Positions 1-7,533 are shown, counted from the stretch's first letter. The stretch is DNA of 13,859 nt from Deltaproteobacteria bacterium GWA2_55_10 (GCA_001797415.1 MGPL01000137.1:1-13859); one strand, 5' to 3'. Notes: generated from the sequence alone by a model not told the origin. Numbers and translations: made by a program.

Positions 1-628
1 CCGTGCCGCCAAGGCCAAAGGGGTTGCCAATGGCAAGGACCCATTCGCCTATCTGCAGGGCTTCCGAGTCGCCTATGGTGGCCACCGGCATGCTGTCGTC
101 GGGCTTTATTTTTATGAGAGCTATATCGAGCTTCTGGTCCTGTCCGACAACCTTTGCCTTGTATTCATTCTTGTCCTCGGAGAGGGTCACTATGATCTCG
201 GTGGCGTTCTCTATGACATGATAATTGGTCAGTATGAAGCCTTCCTTGTTTATAATGAAGCCTGAACCCAGGCTCTGGCGCTTCAATTCCTTGCCCCTGG
301 GCTCGTTGAAAAACCTGTTGAAGTCGTCGCCGAAGAACTCCTCGAATGGCCCCCTGAACTCGGGGAAGGGCATCGTGGGCCTCTCCTTCATGACCTGCGT
401 GGTAGATATGTTGACGACCACCGGCGAGAGCTTCTTTGCCAGCTCCACGAAGTTGCTGGGGACAGGGCCGGTGACCTGCGGGCTCGAGTTCGCGTCCTTC
501 CAGAAAGTCTGGGCGATCGTCTGCGTCGTCATGTCGTACCTGGCCGTGAACATTATGCCGGCCATTACGGAGATGACCGCGACCAGAACGATGGTCTTCA
601 GACCGAATCCGGTTTTCTTCTCTTTCAT
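1..628 (-). CDS. HtrA/DegP-family serine protease, 3' part cut by window edge
   Basis: Envelope trypsin-like serine protease (peptidase family S1C) that degrades misfolded exported proteins. The 209 visible residues begin MKEKKTGFGLKT. A hydrophobic segment at about residues 10-28, preceded by lysines, looks like a signal anchor or uncleaved signal peptide. The protease domain starts near residue 60 (VELAKKLSPVVVNI). The catalytic His is H137 in LTNYHVIENA and the catalytic Asp is D168 in KLDIALIKI. The family's IGNPFGLGGT segment closes the visible part. The catalytic Ser (GNSGG motif) and PDZ domains would lie beyond position 1, so activity cannot be judged. Start: ATG at 628 with AGGAG at 634-638 on the minus strand. 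It is the last visible gene of the minus-strand quality-control block, 85 nt behind the DUF1844 gene. It could be degP, degQ or mucD; the visible part does not decide this. Confidence 0.93.
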   Translation of the reverse strand, partial: MKEKKTGFGLKTIVLVAVISVMAGIMFTARYDMTTQTIAQTFWKDANSSPQVTGPVPSNFVELAKKLSPVVVNISTTQVMKERPTMPFPEFRGPFEEFFGDDFNRFFNEPRGKELKRQSLGSGFIINKEGFILTNYHVIENATEIIVTLSEDKNEYKAKVVGQDQKLDIALIKIKPDDSMPVATIGDSEALQIGEWVLAIGNPFGLGGT

Positions 629-633
629 TTTTG

Positions 634-638
634 CTCCT
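634..638 (-). promoter_or_regulatory. Ribosome binding site of the HtrA gene
   Basis: AGGAG on the minus strand lies 5 nt before the ATG at 628 and supports this start over the internal ATGs. Confidence 0.6.
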
Positions 639-649
639 GCCACGATGTT

Positions 650-662
650 AGCAAATTTTGCT
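650..662. repeat. Short palindrome in the htrA leader (possible operator)
   Basis: AGCAAA-T-TTTGCT is a perfect 6-bp inverted repeat around one central base, 21 nt upstream of the htrA start. It could be a regulator half-site pair or chance AT-rich symmetry; no regulator family was recognised. Confidence 0.3.
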
Positions 663-676
663 GAGAGAATAGGAAT

Positions 677-700
677 GGCCCGGCTGGGAATAGCCGGGCC
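677..700 (-). terminator. GC-rich hairpin between the DUF1844 gene and htrA
   Basis: GGCCCGGCT (677-685) and AGCCGGGCC (692-700) form a perfect 9-bp stem with a 6-nt loop. It begins 13 nt beyond the DUF1844 stop codon. On the minus strand it is not followed by a clean T tract (next bases ATTCCTATTCTCTC), so it may be a weak terminator, a processing hairpin or a 5' leader structure of htrA. The stem is clear; the role is uncertain. Confidence 0.5.
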
Positions 701-713
701 GATTTATGCCTTT

Positions 714-1025
714 TTATGATACTACCTTTACGTACCAGAGGCGGAGCTCATGAAGGACATCCTCAATGAGCTTCGATTCCTCCTGGGTGAGATTGCCTTT
801 TGTCTTTTCCTTCAGAAGCTCTATGAGGTCAATGGTCTGCCTGGCGACCTCAGGCTCTTTTTCCTTGAGCTTTGTGACAGGGTTTTCGACCAGGCCCAGG
901 TTCATGAGGACAGAGGTCGAAAGAGACAGTATGAACGCGGAGAAATCAAGAGGCGGCAGCTCTATATTCTCTGCCTGCCCTTCTTCGTTCCTATCCCTGG
1001 CCTCTCCCTTTTCGCTCTCTCCCAT
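714..1025 (-). CDS. DUF1844 family protein
   Basis: Small soluble protein of 103 residues with no signal peptide. It has a charged, variable N terminus (residues 1-20), then the DUF1844 core: LPPLDFSAFILSLSTSVLMN at about 23-42, a GLVENP turn, and a C-terminal helical region with VARQTIDLIELLKEKTKGNL and a final LRLWY. The length is normal for the family, whose biochemical function is unknown. It starts 21 nt behind the hsp20 stop with an AAGGGGC ribosome-binding site upstream of the ATG, so it is probably co-transcribed with hsp20. Its position between a small heat-shock protein and HtrA hints at a stress or protein-homeostasis link, but that is inference from neighbourhood only. Confidence 0.88.
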   Translation of the reverse strand: MGESEKGEARDRNEEGQAENIELPPLDFSAFILSLSTSVLMNLGLVENPVTKLKEKEPEVARQTIDLIELLKEKTKGNLTQEESKLIEDVLHELRLWYVKVVS

Positions 1026-1046
1026 AAAGCCCCTTAACAGAAATTA

Positions 1047-1484
1047 TTATTGAACCTTGACCTTTATGCCGCCGATTATCGCCGCAACTGCCTTGGGCAC
1101 TGTTATCTTCAGTACGCCGTCCTTGAAGCTTGCCTTGATGCCGTTCCTGTCGACAGCGTAAGGCAGGGTGAAGGAGCGGTGAAAGGAGCCGTAGAACCTC
1201 TCCATCCTGTGGTAGTTCTCTTCCTTAAAGCTCTTCTCCAGCTTCCTTTCGCCCTTGAGCATAAGCGTGTTCTCGCTTGCCTCGACGCTTACGCTCTCGG
1301 GGGAGACCCCGGGAAGTTCGGCCTTCAGTACTATGCTCTCTTCTGTCTCGTAAATATCGACGGGAGGATACCAGTGGCTGCCCTCAGCGGCCCTGTATTT
1401 AAGGAGCGTCTCGTCGAAGATGCGGCTCATCCTCTCCTGGAGGAACAGGAGGTCTTTGAAAGGGTCCCTTTTTTTCAGGGCCAA
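1047..1484 (-). CDS. Hsp20/alpha-crystallin family small heat-shock protein
   Basis: ATP-independent cytoplasmic holdase of 145 residues that binds unfolding proteins and passes them to ATP-driven chaperones such as the ClpB encoded next to it. The N-terminal arm is residues 1-39 and the alpha-crystallin domain about 40-131. Family marks are KAELPGV (54-60), the segment from F86 to P108 with RMERFYGSFHRSF, and GVLKITVPK (123-131). A short C-terminal tail with I140-K-V142 resembles the I-x-I/V oligomerisation motif. The chosen start is TTG at 1484: GAGGAG lies upstream with a short spacer and there is no nearby ATG. A TTGACA-N17-TAAATT promoter candidate lies at 1547-1575. The DUF1844 gene follows by 21 nt. 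Identification is firm; which Hsp20 paralogue it is cannot be told. Confidence 0.94.
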   Translation of the reverse strand: MALKKRDPFKDLLFLQERMSRIFDETLLKYRAAEGSHWYPPVDIYETEESIVLKAELPGVSPESVSVEASENTLMLKGERKLEKSFKEENYHRMERFYGSFHRSFTLPYAVDRNGIKASFKDGVLKITVPKAVAAIIGGIKVKVQ

Positions 1485-1501
1485 GGCGAACTCTCCTCTT
1501 T

Positions 1502-1520
1502 ACGGCCTGGGACTGGCCGT
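1502..1520 (-). repeat. Small hairpin in the hsp20 5' leader
   Basis: ACGGCC (1502-1507) and GGCCGT (1515-1520) form a 6-bp inverted repeat with a 7-nt loop, directly upstream of the hsp20 Shine-Dalgarno. Some small heat-shock genes carry RNA thermometers in this place, but the stem does not visibly sequester the ribosome-binding site. Confidence 0.3.
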
Positions 1521-1546
1521 CTTAAGCCTTCTCTGGCTATTAATCC

Positions 1547-1575
1547 AATTTATTTTATAATCAGGCGTTTGTCAA
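1547..1575 (-). promoter_or_regulatory. Promoter candidate for hsp20
   Basis: On the minus strand TTGACA (1570-1575) is followed after 17 nt by TAAATT (1547-1552), which fits a sigma-70-type promoter. It lies between the clpB stop and hsp20, so hsp20 and the DUF1844 gene can be expressed independently of clpB. No CIRCE element was seen. Confidence 0.5.
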
Positions 1576-1585
1576 GGGTAGCCGG

Positions 1586-1614
1586 CCTGCTTACTCAAAA
1601 GAAATCCTGCTTAC
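1586..1614. repeat. 9-bp direct repeat overlapping the clpB stop
   Basis: CCTGCTTAC occurs at 1586-1594 and again at 1606-1614, 20 bp apart, with the second copy covering the clpB stop codon. It may be chance or a local duplication. Confidence 0.3.
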
Positions 1615-4244
1615 CTGCCGCCGGTCCTCCGCTTCTCCAGCGCCGCCGGCTCGGCCCGGCCGTCCTTCTGAAAGACCAATTTCCCGTCCACCAAATCTAC
1701 CCTTATGCGGTCTCCCTCCCCGAACTCCCCTTCGAGGAACTTCAATGCCAGCTCGTCTTGAATCTCCTTCTGGATAAGCCTCTTCAATGACCTTGCCCCA
1801 TAGACCGGGTCGTAGCCCTTTTCGGCGAAGTAGTCCCTCGCGCCGGGCGTAAGCTCGATGTCCGCGTTCTTGTCCCTGAGAAGCTTCTCCAGCCTCGTTA
1901 TCTGGATATCGACTATCTCCTTCATCTGCTCCCTTGTAAGGGGGTGGAATATGGTGATGTCGTCTATCCTGTTGAGGAACTCGGGCTTGAAGGTGGACCG
2001 GAGCACGTCCATGACCCTTGTCCTTATCTCTTCGTACTCCGATTCCCCAAGCTCGGTTATGTACTGGCTGCCTATGTTCGAGGTCATTATTATGACCGTA
2101 TTCTTGAAGTCCACCGTCCTGCCGTGGCCGTCCGTGAGCCTGCCGTCATCGAGTATCTGGAGCAGGATGTTGAAGACCTCGGGGTGCGCCTTCTCTATTT
2201 CGTCAAAGAGCACGACCGAGTAAGGCCTTCTCCTTACCGATTCGGTGAGGTAGCCCCCCTCTTCATACCCGACGTAGCCCGGGGGAGCCCCGATGAGCCT
2301 CGCGACCGAGTGCTTTTCCATGAACTCGCTCATGTCGATCCTTATCATGGCGCGCTCGTCGTCAAAGAGGAACTCGGCCAACGCCCTTGCGGTTTCTGTC
2401 TTTCCCACGCCGGTCGGGCCGAGGAAGATAAACGAGCCAATGGGCCTGTTTATGTCCTGCAGGCCTGCCCTGGCCCTCCGTACGGCGCTGGATACGGCCT
2501 TCAATGCGGCGTCCTGGCCTATGACCCTCTTTTTGAGCCCCTCTTCCATTTTGAGGAGCTTCTCACGCTCGGCCTCCATCATGCGCGCGACAGGTATGCC
2601 GGTCCATCTGGAGACGACCTCGGCGATGTCCTCGGCGTCGACCTCCTCCTTGAGCATTTTATTCCCGTCCTGCAGCTTTGAGAGCTCAAACTGGTCAGCC
2701 TCGAGGTTCTTCTGCAGCTCGGAGAGCCTGCCGTACTTGAGCTCGGCGGCCTTTCCAAGCTCCCCTGCCCTCTCGGCCTGAGCAGCGTGTATTTTTACTT
2801 CCTCTGTCTTCTTCTTTGTCTCGCGTATCCGGTTTATGACTTCCTTCTCGCGCTGCCAATGGGCCTTGAGGCCCGCGCTCTCCTCCTTGAGGTCCGCGAG
2901 CTCCTTCTCTATCTTCTCCAGGCGCTCGAGAGAGAGCCTGTCCGTCTCCTTTGAGAGCGCCTGCTTTTCTATTTCGAGCTGGATCACCTTGCGCTCTAAA
3001 GCGTCTATCTCGGTGGGCATGGAGTCTATCTCTATGCGCAGGCCGGAGGCGGACTCGTCGACAAGGTCTATGGCCTTGTCCGGCAGGAACCTGTCTGTTA
3101 TATACCTGTTGGACAGGGTCGCGGCAGCTATGATAGCCGCATCGGCGATGCGCACGCCGTGGTGGACCTCGTAGCGCTCCTTTATTCCTCGCAGTATGGC
3201 TATGGTATCCTCGACAGAGGGCTCGCCGACCTGCACCGGCTGGAACCTCCGCTCAAGAGCGGCGTCCTTCTCGATGTACTTCCTGTACTCGTCTATGGTC
3301 GTCGCGCCAACGCAGCGGAGCTCTCCCCTGGCAAGGGCGGGCTTTAACATGTTCGACGCGTCCATCGCGCCCTCGGCAGCCCCGGCTCCAACGAGCGTAT
3401 GCAGCTCGTCTATGAAGAGTATCATGTCGCCCTGCGCCTCGGTTATCTCACGCAAAAGGGCCTTCAACCTGTCCTCGAACTCTCCCCTGTACTTGGTGCC
3501 CGCTATAAGAGAGCCCAGGTCAAGCGCAAGGAGCCTCTTGTTCTTAAGCGTCTCGGGCACGTCTCCGGCGACTATCCTCTGGGCAAGGCCTTCGACTATG
3601 GCCGTCTTGCCCACGCCTGCCTCGCCGATGAGGACCGGGTTGTTCTTGGTCCTCCTGGAGAGTACCTGTATCACGCGCCGTATCTCATCGTCCCTGCCGA
3701 TGACAGGGTCGAGCTTGTTTGAGCGCGCAAGCTCTATCAAGTCCCTCGTGTACTTGGAGACGGCCTGGTATTTCTCCTCAGGCATCTGGTCTGTGACGCG
3801 CTGGGCGCCCCTTATCGAGGTAAGCGCTTTGAATATGTTTTCCCTTGTCGCGCCCTGGGAGGCGAGGAGCCTTGCGGACTCGCCCGCAGATTCGGCCGCG
3901 AGCGAGAGGAGCAGGTGCTCGACCGAGACGAACTCGTCTTTCAAGTCCCTGGCCTCTTGCATGGCACTATCGAGCACGGCCTTCAATCTATGCGAAACAT
4001 AGACCTCGCCGGAGGCGCCGTAGATCCTGGGGAGCCTCTTGAGCGCGTCCTCTATCTGGCCCCTCAAGAGCCTTGTATTGACCCCTATCCTCTGGAGTAT
4101 GGGAGAGACCACCCCGCCCTCCTGGGAAATGAGCGCCAGAAGCAGGTGCTCTGGAGAAACCTCCTGCTGCTCCATGGCCTCTGCCCTCTGCTGGGCATCC
4201 TGCAGGGCTTCCTGGGACTTTATCGTGAACTTATCGAGCCTCAT
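1611..4244 (-). CDS. clpB: ClpB protein disaggregase (Hsp100)
   Basis: ATP-driven hexameric disaggregase that, with DnaK, pulls polypeptides out of aggregates in the cytoplasm. 877 residues, normal for ClpB. The N domain is about 1-145 (MRLDKFTIKSQEAL). NBD1 has Walker A GEAGVGKT (207-214), pore loop KYRGEFE (251-257), Walker B ILFIDE (275-280) and arginines at 332-333. The coiled-coil middle domain, about 405-530, marks it as ClpB rather than ClpA. NBD2 has Walker A GPTGVGKT (609-616), pore loop GYVGY (656-660), Walker B VVLFDE (677-682) and sensor-2 GARSLKR (816-822). No substitution was seen in these motifs. Start: the ATG at 4244 lies 7 nt after AAAGGAG; an ATG two codons upstream at 4250 is too close to that site. 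A heat-shock-like promoter candidate is at 4298-4326. It is divergent from glnE and upstream of hsp20, a natural functional partner. Confidence 0.98.
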   Translation of the reverse strand: MRLDKFTIKSQEALQDAQQRAEAMEQQEVSPEHLLLALISQEGGVVSPILQRIGVNTRLLRGQIEDALKRLPRIYGASGEVYVSHRLKAVLDSAMQEARDLKDEFVSVEHLLLSLAAESAGESARLLASQGATRENIFKALTSIRGAQRVTDQMPEEKYQAVSKYTRDLIELARSNKLDPVIGRDDEIRRVIQVLSRRTKNNPVLIGEAGVGKTAIVEGLAQRIVAGDVPETLKNKRLLALDLGSLIAGTKYRGEFEDRLKALLREITEAQGDMILFIDELHTLVGAGAAEGAMDASNMLKPALARGELRCVGATTIDEYRKYIEKDAALERRFQPVQVGEPSVEDTIAILRGIKERYEVHHGVRIADAAIIAAATLSNRYITDRFLPDKAIDLVDESASGLRIEIDSMPTEIDALERKVIQLEIEKQALSKETDRLSLERLEKIEKELADLKEESAGLKAHWQREKEVINRIRETKKKTEEVKIHAAQAERAGELGKAAELKYGRLSELQKNLEADQFELSKLQDGNKMLKEEVDAEDIAEVVSRWTGIPVARMMEAEREKLLKMEEGLKKRVIGQDAALKAVSSAVRRARAGLQDINRPIGSFIFLGPTGVGKTETARALAEFLFDDERAMIRIDMSEFMEKHSVARLIGAPPGYVGYEEGGYLTESVRRRPYSVVLFDEIEKAHPEVFNILLQILDDGRLTDGHGRTVDFKNTVIIMTSNIGSQYITELGESEYEEIRTRVMDVLRSTFKPEFLNRIDDITIFHPLTREQMKEIVDIQITRLEKLLRDKNADIELTPGARDYFAEKGYDPVYGARSLKRLIQKEIQDELALKFLEGEFGEGDRIRVDLVDGKLVFQKDGRAEPAALEKRRTGGR

Positions 4245-4292
4245 CCGCATTCTCCTTTCCGGCACGTCGGGCGTAAACCCTGGCGGACATCT

Positions 4293-4300
4293 ATTATAAT
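4293..4300. promoter_or_regulatory. Palindromic -10 element shared by clpB and glnE
   Basis: ATTATAAT is its own reverse complement and gives a perfect TATAAT on both strands (plus 4295-4300, minus 4293-4298). On the plus strand the expected -35 position holds CGTAAA, which is poor. On the minus strand the TTGACA at 4321-4326 is 22 nt away, too far for a standard spacer. It is a candidate for divergent transcription in the clpB-glnE gap. Confidence 0.35.
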
Positions 4301-4326
4301 GTAGGGGCAAGGCCTGTTTTTGTCAA
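4298..4326 (-). promoter_or_regulatory. Promoter candidate for clpB, possibly heat-shock type
   Basis: On the minus strand TTGACA (4321-4326) and TACATT (4298-4303) are separated by 17 nt, fitting sigma-70. The same stretch can be read as CTTGACA, 13 nt, then CCCCTACAT, which partly resembles the sigma-32 pattern (CTTGAA, then CCCCAT). Either reading would drive clpB. Confidence 0.45.
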
Positions 4327-4346
4327 GGAAAGGGCGGGTTTAGGCT

Positions 4347-4350
4347 GGAG
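4347..4350 (+). promoter_or_regulatory. Ribosome binding site deciding the glnE start
   Basis: GGAG lies 6 nt before TTG 4357. The next candidates, ATG 4384 and ATG 4396, lack a comparable upstream purine-rich site. Confidence 0.5.
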
Positions 4351-4356
4351 TGGCTA

Positions 4357-7300
4357 TTGCCTTTTTTAAATGGATGTCATATCATGCCTTTTCAGATGAA
4401 AGACATCTTACGTAAGGGAGAAAAGGAGGCCTCCGAGAGGCTCGATTCCCTCGGCTTTGCTGACGGCAGTCTTGCCTTCAGGAACCTGCTCTCTCTTTCC
4501 CAAGGCCCGCTCTCAGGCAGAATAGAAACGCTTTTAAATCTTTCGCTCGTCTCCCCCTCGCCAGACGCGGCCCTCAATAACCTCGAGACTATAGCAGTTG
4601 CTTCAGGCCCGTTTACCGGAAGCCTTACCGACGATGAGCTCGGGAGCCTCGCGACCATCTGCGGCTCGTCGGCTTTCCTCACCGGCATAATATCCAGGAA
4701 CCCCGATTATCTGGGCTGGCTCTTCAGCGGCGGCCTCTTTCAGGAGCGCGACGCCGGATCACTCCAGAAAGAAATTATACGGAGGACAAAGGCACTCTCT
4801 ACGGTTGATGAGGTCTCAAGGGAGATACGCCTCTTCAAGCAAAAAGAGTATCTGAGGATAGGCTCGAGGGACCTGCTGAGGATTGCTGATGTAATCGGCA
4901 CAACGAGGGAGCTCTCTGACCTCGCGTCTGCCTGCCTTGAAGCGGCCATAGAGTTCTCCTTAAGGCACCTCAAGGCCTCATACGGCTCTCCTTTATATTC
5001 GGAGGCCGAAGGCGAAGAGCCGAGAGAGGCTGAGTTCGTCTGCATGGGCCTCGGAAAGCTCGGCGGCAGGGAGTTGAACTTCTCATCCGACATAGACATC
5101 CTTTACATCTATTCGTCCGACAAGGGCGAGACAACAGGCATAGAGGGAAATGAGCAGTCGAAGATAAGCCTGCACGCCTTCTTCGTCAAGCTCTCCATGC
5201 TCGTGACAAAGCTCATATCGAACGTCACTGACGAGGGATTTGTCTTCAGGGTGGACCTTGACCTGAGGCCGGAGGGCAGGAGCGGGGACGTCGCAAATTC
5301 ACTGCGCAGCGCGGAAATATATTACGAGTCATGGGGACAGACCTGGGAGCGCGCGGCATTAATAAAGGCACGGCCCGTTGCCGGGTCGATCGCGCTCGGA
5401 GAGGAGTTCCTCTCCATGATACGCCCCTTTGTCTACAGGAAGTACCTGGACTTCACGGCAATAGAAGAAATAAAGACCATGAAGGAGAAGATAGACCTGA
5501 GCCTCCTTCGTAGAAACCCGGACGCCATAGACGTAAAACTCGGCGCAGGCGGCATACGGGAGATAGAGTTCTTCTGCCAGGCCCTGCAGCTCATACACGC
5601 GGGCAAGGACCCGGAGGCAAGGGAGCGCAATACCATTTCGGCCATAAAAAAGCTTACCGCTAAGGGCCATATAAAAAAGGACGAGGCACAGAGGCTTACC
5701 AATGGGTACATCTTTCTGCGCGATCTCGAGCACAGGATACAGATAGTCGAAGGCGCTCAGAGCCAGGCCATACCCGCGAAGGAAGAGGCCCTTGAACGCC
5801 TCGCAAGGATGATGGGCTTTACTGCGCGGGCTGGCACAAAAGCTGCCCCTGCCTTCCGGGATGAGTACAAGGCAGTTACATCGGGCGTGCACAATGTCTT
5901 CAGGTCGCTCTTCTACAGGTCGGAAGAGGCTGAGGAGACGCCCAGGGAATTACAGATGCTCCTGTCGCCTGAGCTGCCAAAGGAAGAGGCGCTCTCAAGG
6001 CTTGGTGAGCTTGGCTTCAAAGACCCCGAAGGGGCATATAAGAATATGGCCCTTCTGCGGGAAGGCCCGCAGTTCGTCCACTTGAGCGCAAGGGCGCGCG
6101 TAATACTCCAGAAGCTTGCCCCGGTATTCCTCGCAAGGGCAGCATCATCGCCTGACCCTGACAGGAGCCTCATACATCTTGAGAGGTTCCTGTCTTCCAT
6201 CGGCGCGAGGACTACCTTCTATTCCCTTTTGTACGAGAACCCCGGGGTATTGAACGAGCTTGTGAAGCTCTTCGGCACGAGCGTCTTCCTCTCAAGGGAT
6301 CTGATAGAGCACCCCGAGAGCCTCGATCTCCTCCTTTCAGCCGAGCTCTCCATCCCCTATAAGAAGCGGGAGCATATATTCGAGGCCTTCATGCAGGAGG
6401 CCTCGTCAGGCAAGGAGTACGAAGAGGTCCTCGACGGACTCCGCAGGCTCAAGAGCCAGGAGCTCTTCAGGATCGGCCTTAATGACATCGCGGGAGCGAT
6501 TAACGCCAGACAGGTCTCCGTCCAGATGACCTTCGTGGCAGAGGCGAGCCTCGAGGCGTCTATCAGGATAGCGCGGGACAGCTTGAGGGAGCGCTACGGA
6601 GCGGCGCCCGAAGGCGCACAGTTCGCCGTAATCGGCATGGGCAAGCTCGGAGGCAGGGAGCTTATCTACGGCTCTGACCTCGATATCATATTCGTCTACT
6701 CTGCCCCGGACGAAGCGAAGACGAACGGGCCGAAGGAGATATCGGCCCACGAGTACTTCGTCAAGCTCGGCCAGAGGATAATAAGCGCGCTCACATTGCG
6801 GACCAGAGAAGGCTTTGTCTTCAACGTGGACGCTCGCCTGCGGCCTTCAGGCAGCGCGGGCCCGCTGGTCGTATCTGAGGAGGCGCTCCTCAATTACCAT
6901 TCGGGCCAGACCCTTGTATGGGAGAGGCAGGCCCTGACCCGGGCGCGCGCAGTGGCAGGAGATCTCGCATTCGGCTCTGTACTTGTGCGACAGCTCTGGG
7001 AGGCGCTCTATCAGAAGCCCCTTACCTCGGCGGATGTCGAAGAGATGCTCCGCATAAGAAAGCGCATGGAAGGAGAAATTGCCAAGGAAAACGCGAAGCG
7101 GTATAATATCAAGACCGGCAAGGGCGGCATTGTCGATGTGGAATTCCTTGTCCAGGCCCTGCAGCTTAAACATGGACACGGCAAGGCAGGGCTCCGTACG
7201 CCATATACCCGCAAGGCCCTGCAGAGGCTCAAGCGGGAGGGTCTTATAGACGAAGAGGCCTACAGGTTCCTCACAGGGGCTTACTCCTTCATGCGCCTCA

Positions 7301-7494
7301 TTGAGACCAGGCAGCGCATAGTCCATGACAGGCCCGAGGGCTATTTATATAAGGACTCGGACGAGCTCCTTACCCTGGCGCGCCGGACCGGCTACGCGGG
7401 GGCCGATGCCGCCGATGCATTGCTCAAGGATTACGCGGCTGCCGCCGAAAGGGTAAGGGATATATACAACAGGACTTTGGAAATATTAAAGTAG
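4357..7494 (+). CDS. glnE: Bifunctional glutamine synthetase adenylyltransferase / deadenylase
   Basis: Adds AMP to, and removes it from, a tyrosine of glutamine synthetase, tuning ammonia assimilation in response to PII and glutamine. 1045 residues with two nucleotidyltransferase halves. The N-terminal half (the deadenylase in E. coli) has GLGKLGGREL and the metal-binding pair D245/D247 in SSDIDILYIY, then LGAGGIREIEFF near 395-406. The C-terminal half (the adenylylase) has GMGKLGGREL and D774/D776 in GSDLDIIFVY, then KTGKGGIVDVEF near 918. Both active sites look intact. It is about 100 residues longer than the E. coli enzyme, with roughly 70 of these N-terminal. Start TTG 4357 was chosen for its GGAG; ATG 4384 (1036 residues) remains possible. 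It is divergent from clpB and 39 nt ahead of the ATPase gene. Glutamate dehydrogenase two genes on also serves ammonia assimilation. Confidence 0.96.
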   Translation: MPFLNGCHIMPFQMKDILRKGEKEASERLDSLGFADGSLAFRNLLSLSQGPLSGRIETLLNLSLVSPSPDAALNNLETIAVASGPFTGSLTDDELGSLATICGSSAFLTGIISRNPDYLGWLFSGGLFQERDAGSLQKEIIRRTKALSTVDEVSREIRLFKQKEYLRIGSRDLLRIADVIGTTRELSDLASACLEAAIEFSLRHLKASYGSPLYSEAEGEEPREAEFVCMGLGKLGGRELNFSSDIDILYIYSSDKGETTGIEGNEQSKISLHAFFVKLSMLVTKLISNVTDEGFVFRVDLDLRPEGRSGDVANSLRSAEIYYESWGQTWERAALIKARPVAGSIALGEEFLSMIRPFVYRKYLDFTAIEEIKTMKEKIDLSLLRRNPDAIDVKLGAGGIREIEFFCQALQLIHAGKDPEARERNTISAIKKLTAKGHIKKDEAQRLTNGYIFLRDLEHRIQIVEGAQSQAIPAKEEALERLARMMGFTARAGTKAAPAFRDEYKAVTSGVHNVFRSLFYRSEEAEETPRELQMLLSPELPKEEALSRLGELGFKDPEGAYKNMALLREGPQFVHLSARARVILQKLAPVFLARAASSPDPDRSLIHLERFLSSIGARTTFYSLLYENPGVLNELVKLFGTSVFLSRDLIEHPESLDLLLSAELSIPYKKREHIFEAFMQEASSGKEYEEVLDGLRRLKSQELFRIGLNDIAGAINARQVSVQMTFVAEASLEASIRIARDSLRERYGAAPEGAQFAVIGMGKLGGRELIYGSDLDIIFVYSAPDEAKTNGPKEISAHEYFVKLGQRIISALTLRTREGFVFNVDARLRPSGSAGPLVVSEEALLNYHSGQTLVWERQALTRARAVAGDLAFGSVLVRQLWEALYQKPLTSADVEEMLRIRKRMEGEIAKENAKRYNIKTGKGGIVDVEFLVQALQLKHGHGKAGLRTPYTRKALQRLKREGLIDEEAYRFLTGAYSFMRLIETRQRIVHDRPEGYLYKDSDELLTLARRTGYAGADAADALLKDYAAAAERVRDIYNRTLEILK

Positions 7495-7521
7495 GTAGAA
7501 GGTCCCGGCCTCAAACCGGAC

Positions 7522-7526
7522 GGAGG
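7522..7526 (+). promoter_or_regulatory. Ribosome binding site deciding a TTG start
   Basis: GGAGG, 7 nt before TTG 7534, strongly supports that start for the ATPase gene. A small imperfect hairpin (GTCC..GG/CCGGAC, 7502-7520) lies just before it. Confidence 0.7.
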
Positions 7527-7533
7527 TTTTCAT

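Noticed and set aside
3..719. Plus-strand frames at the left end
   Set aside because: They oppose the HtrA protease, whose His and Asp motifs are clear on the minus strand.
1485..1610. CIRCE or similar heat-shock operator before hsp20
   Set aside because: No TTAGCACTC/GAGTGCTAA pair or close variant is present.
1944..4002. Several plus-strand open frames of 160-270 codons
   Set aside because: They lie wholly inside clpB on the other strand; the low-complexity Ser/Arg-rich translations are typical shadows.
4245..4310. Longer ClpB with a 22-residue N-terminal extension
   Set aside because: ClpB proteins normally begin at MRLDKFT-like sequence, the ribosome-binding site fits ATG 4244, and the extension would overlap the promoter.
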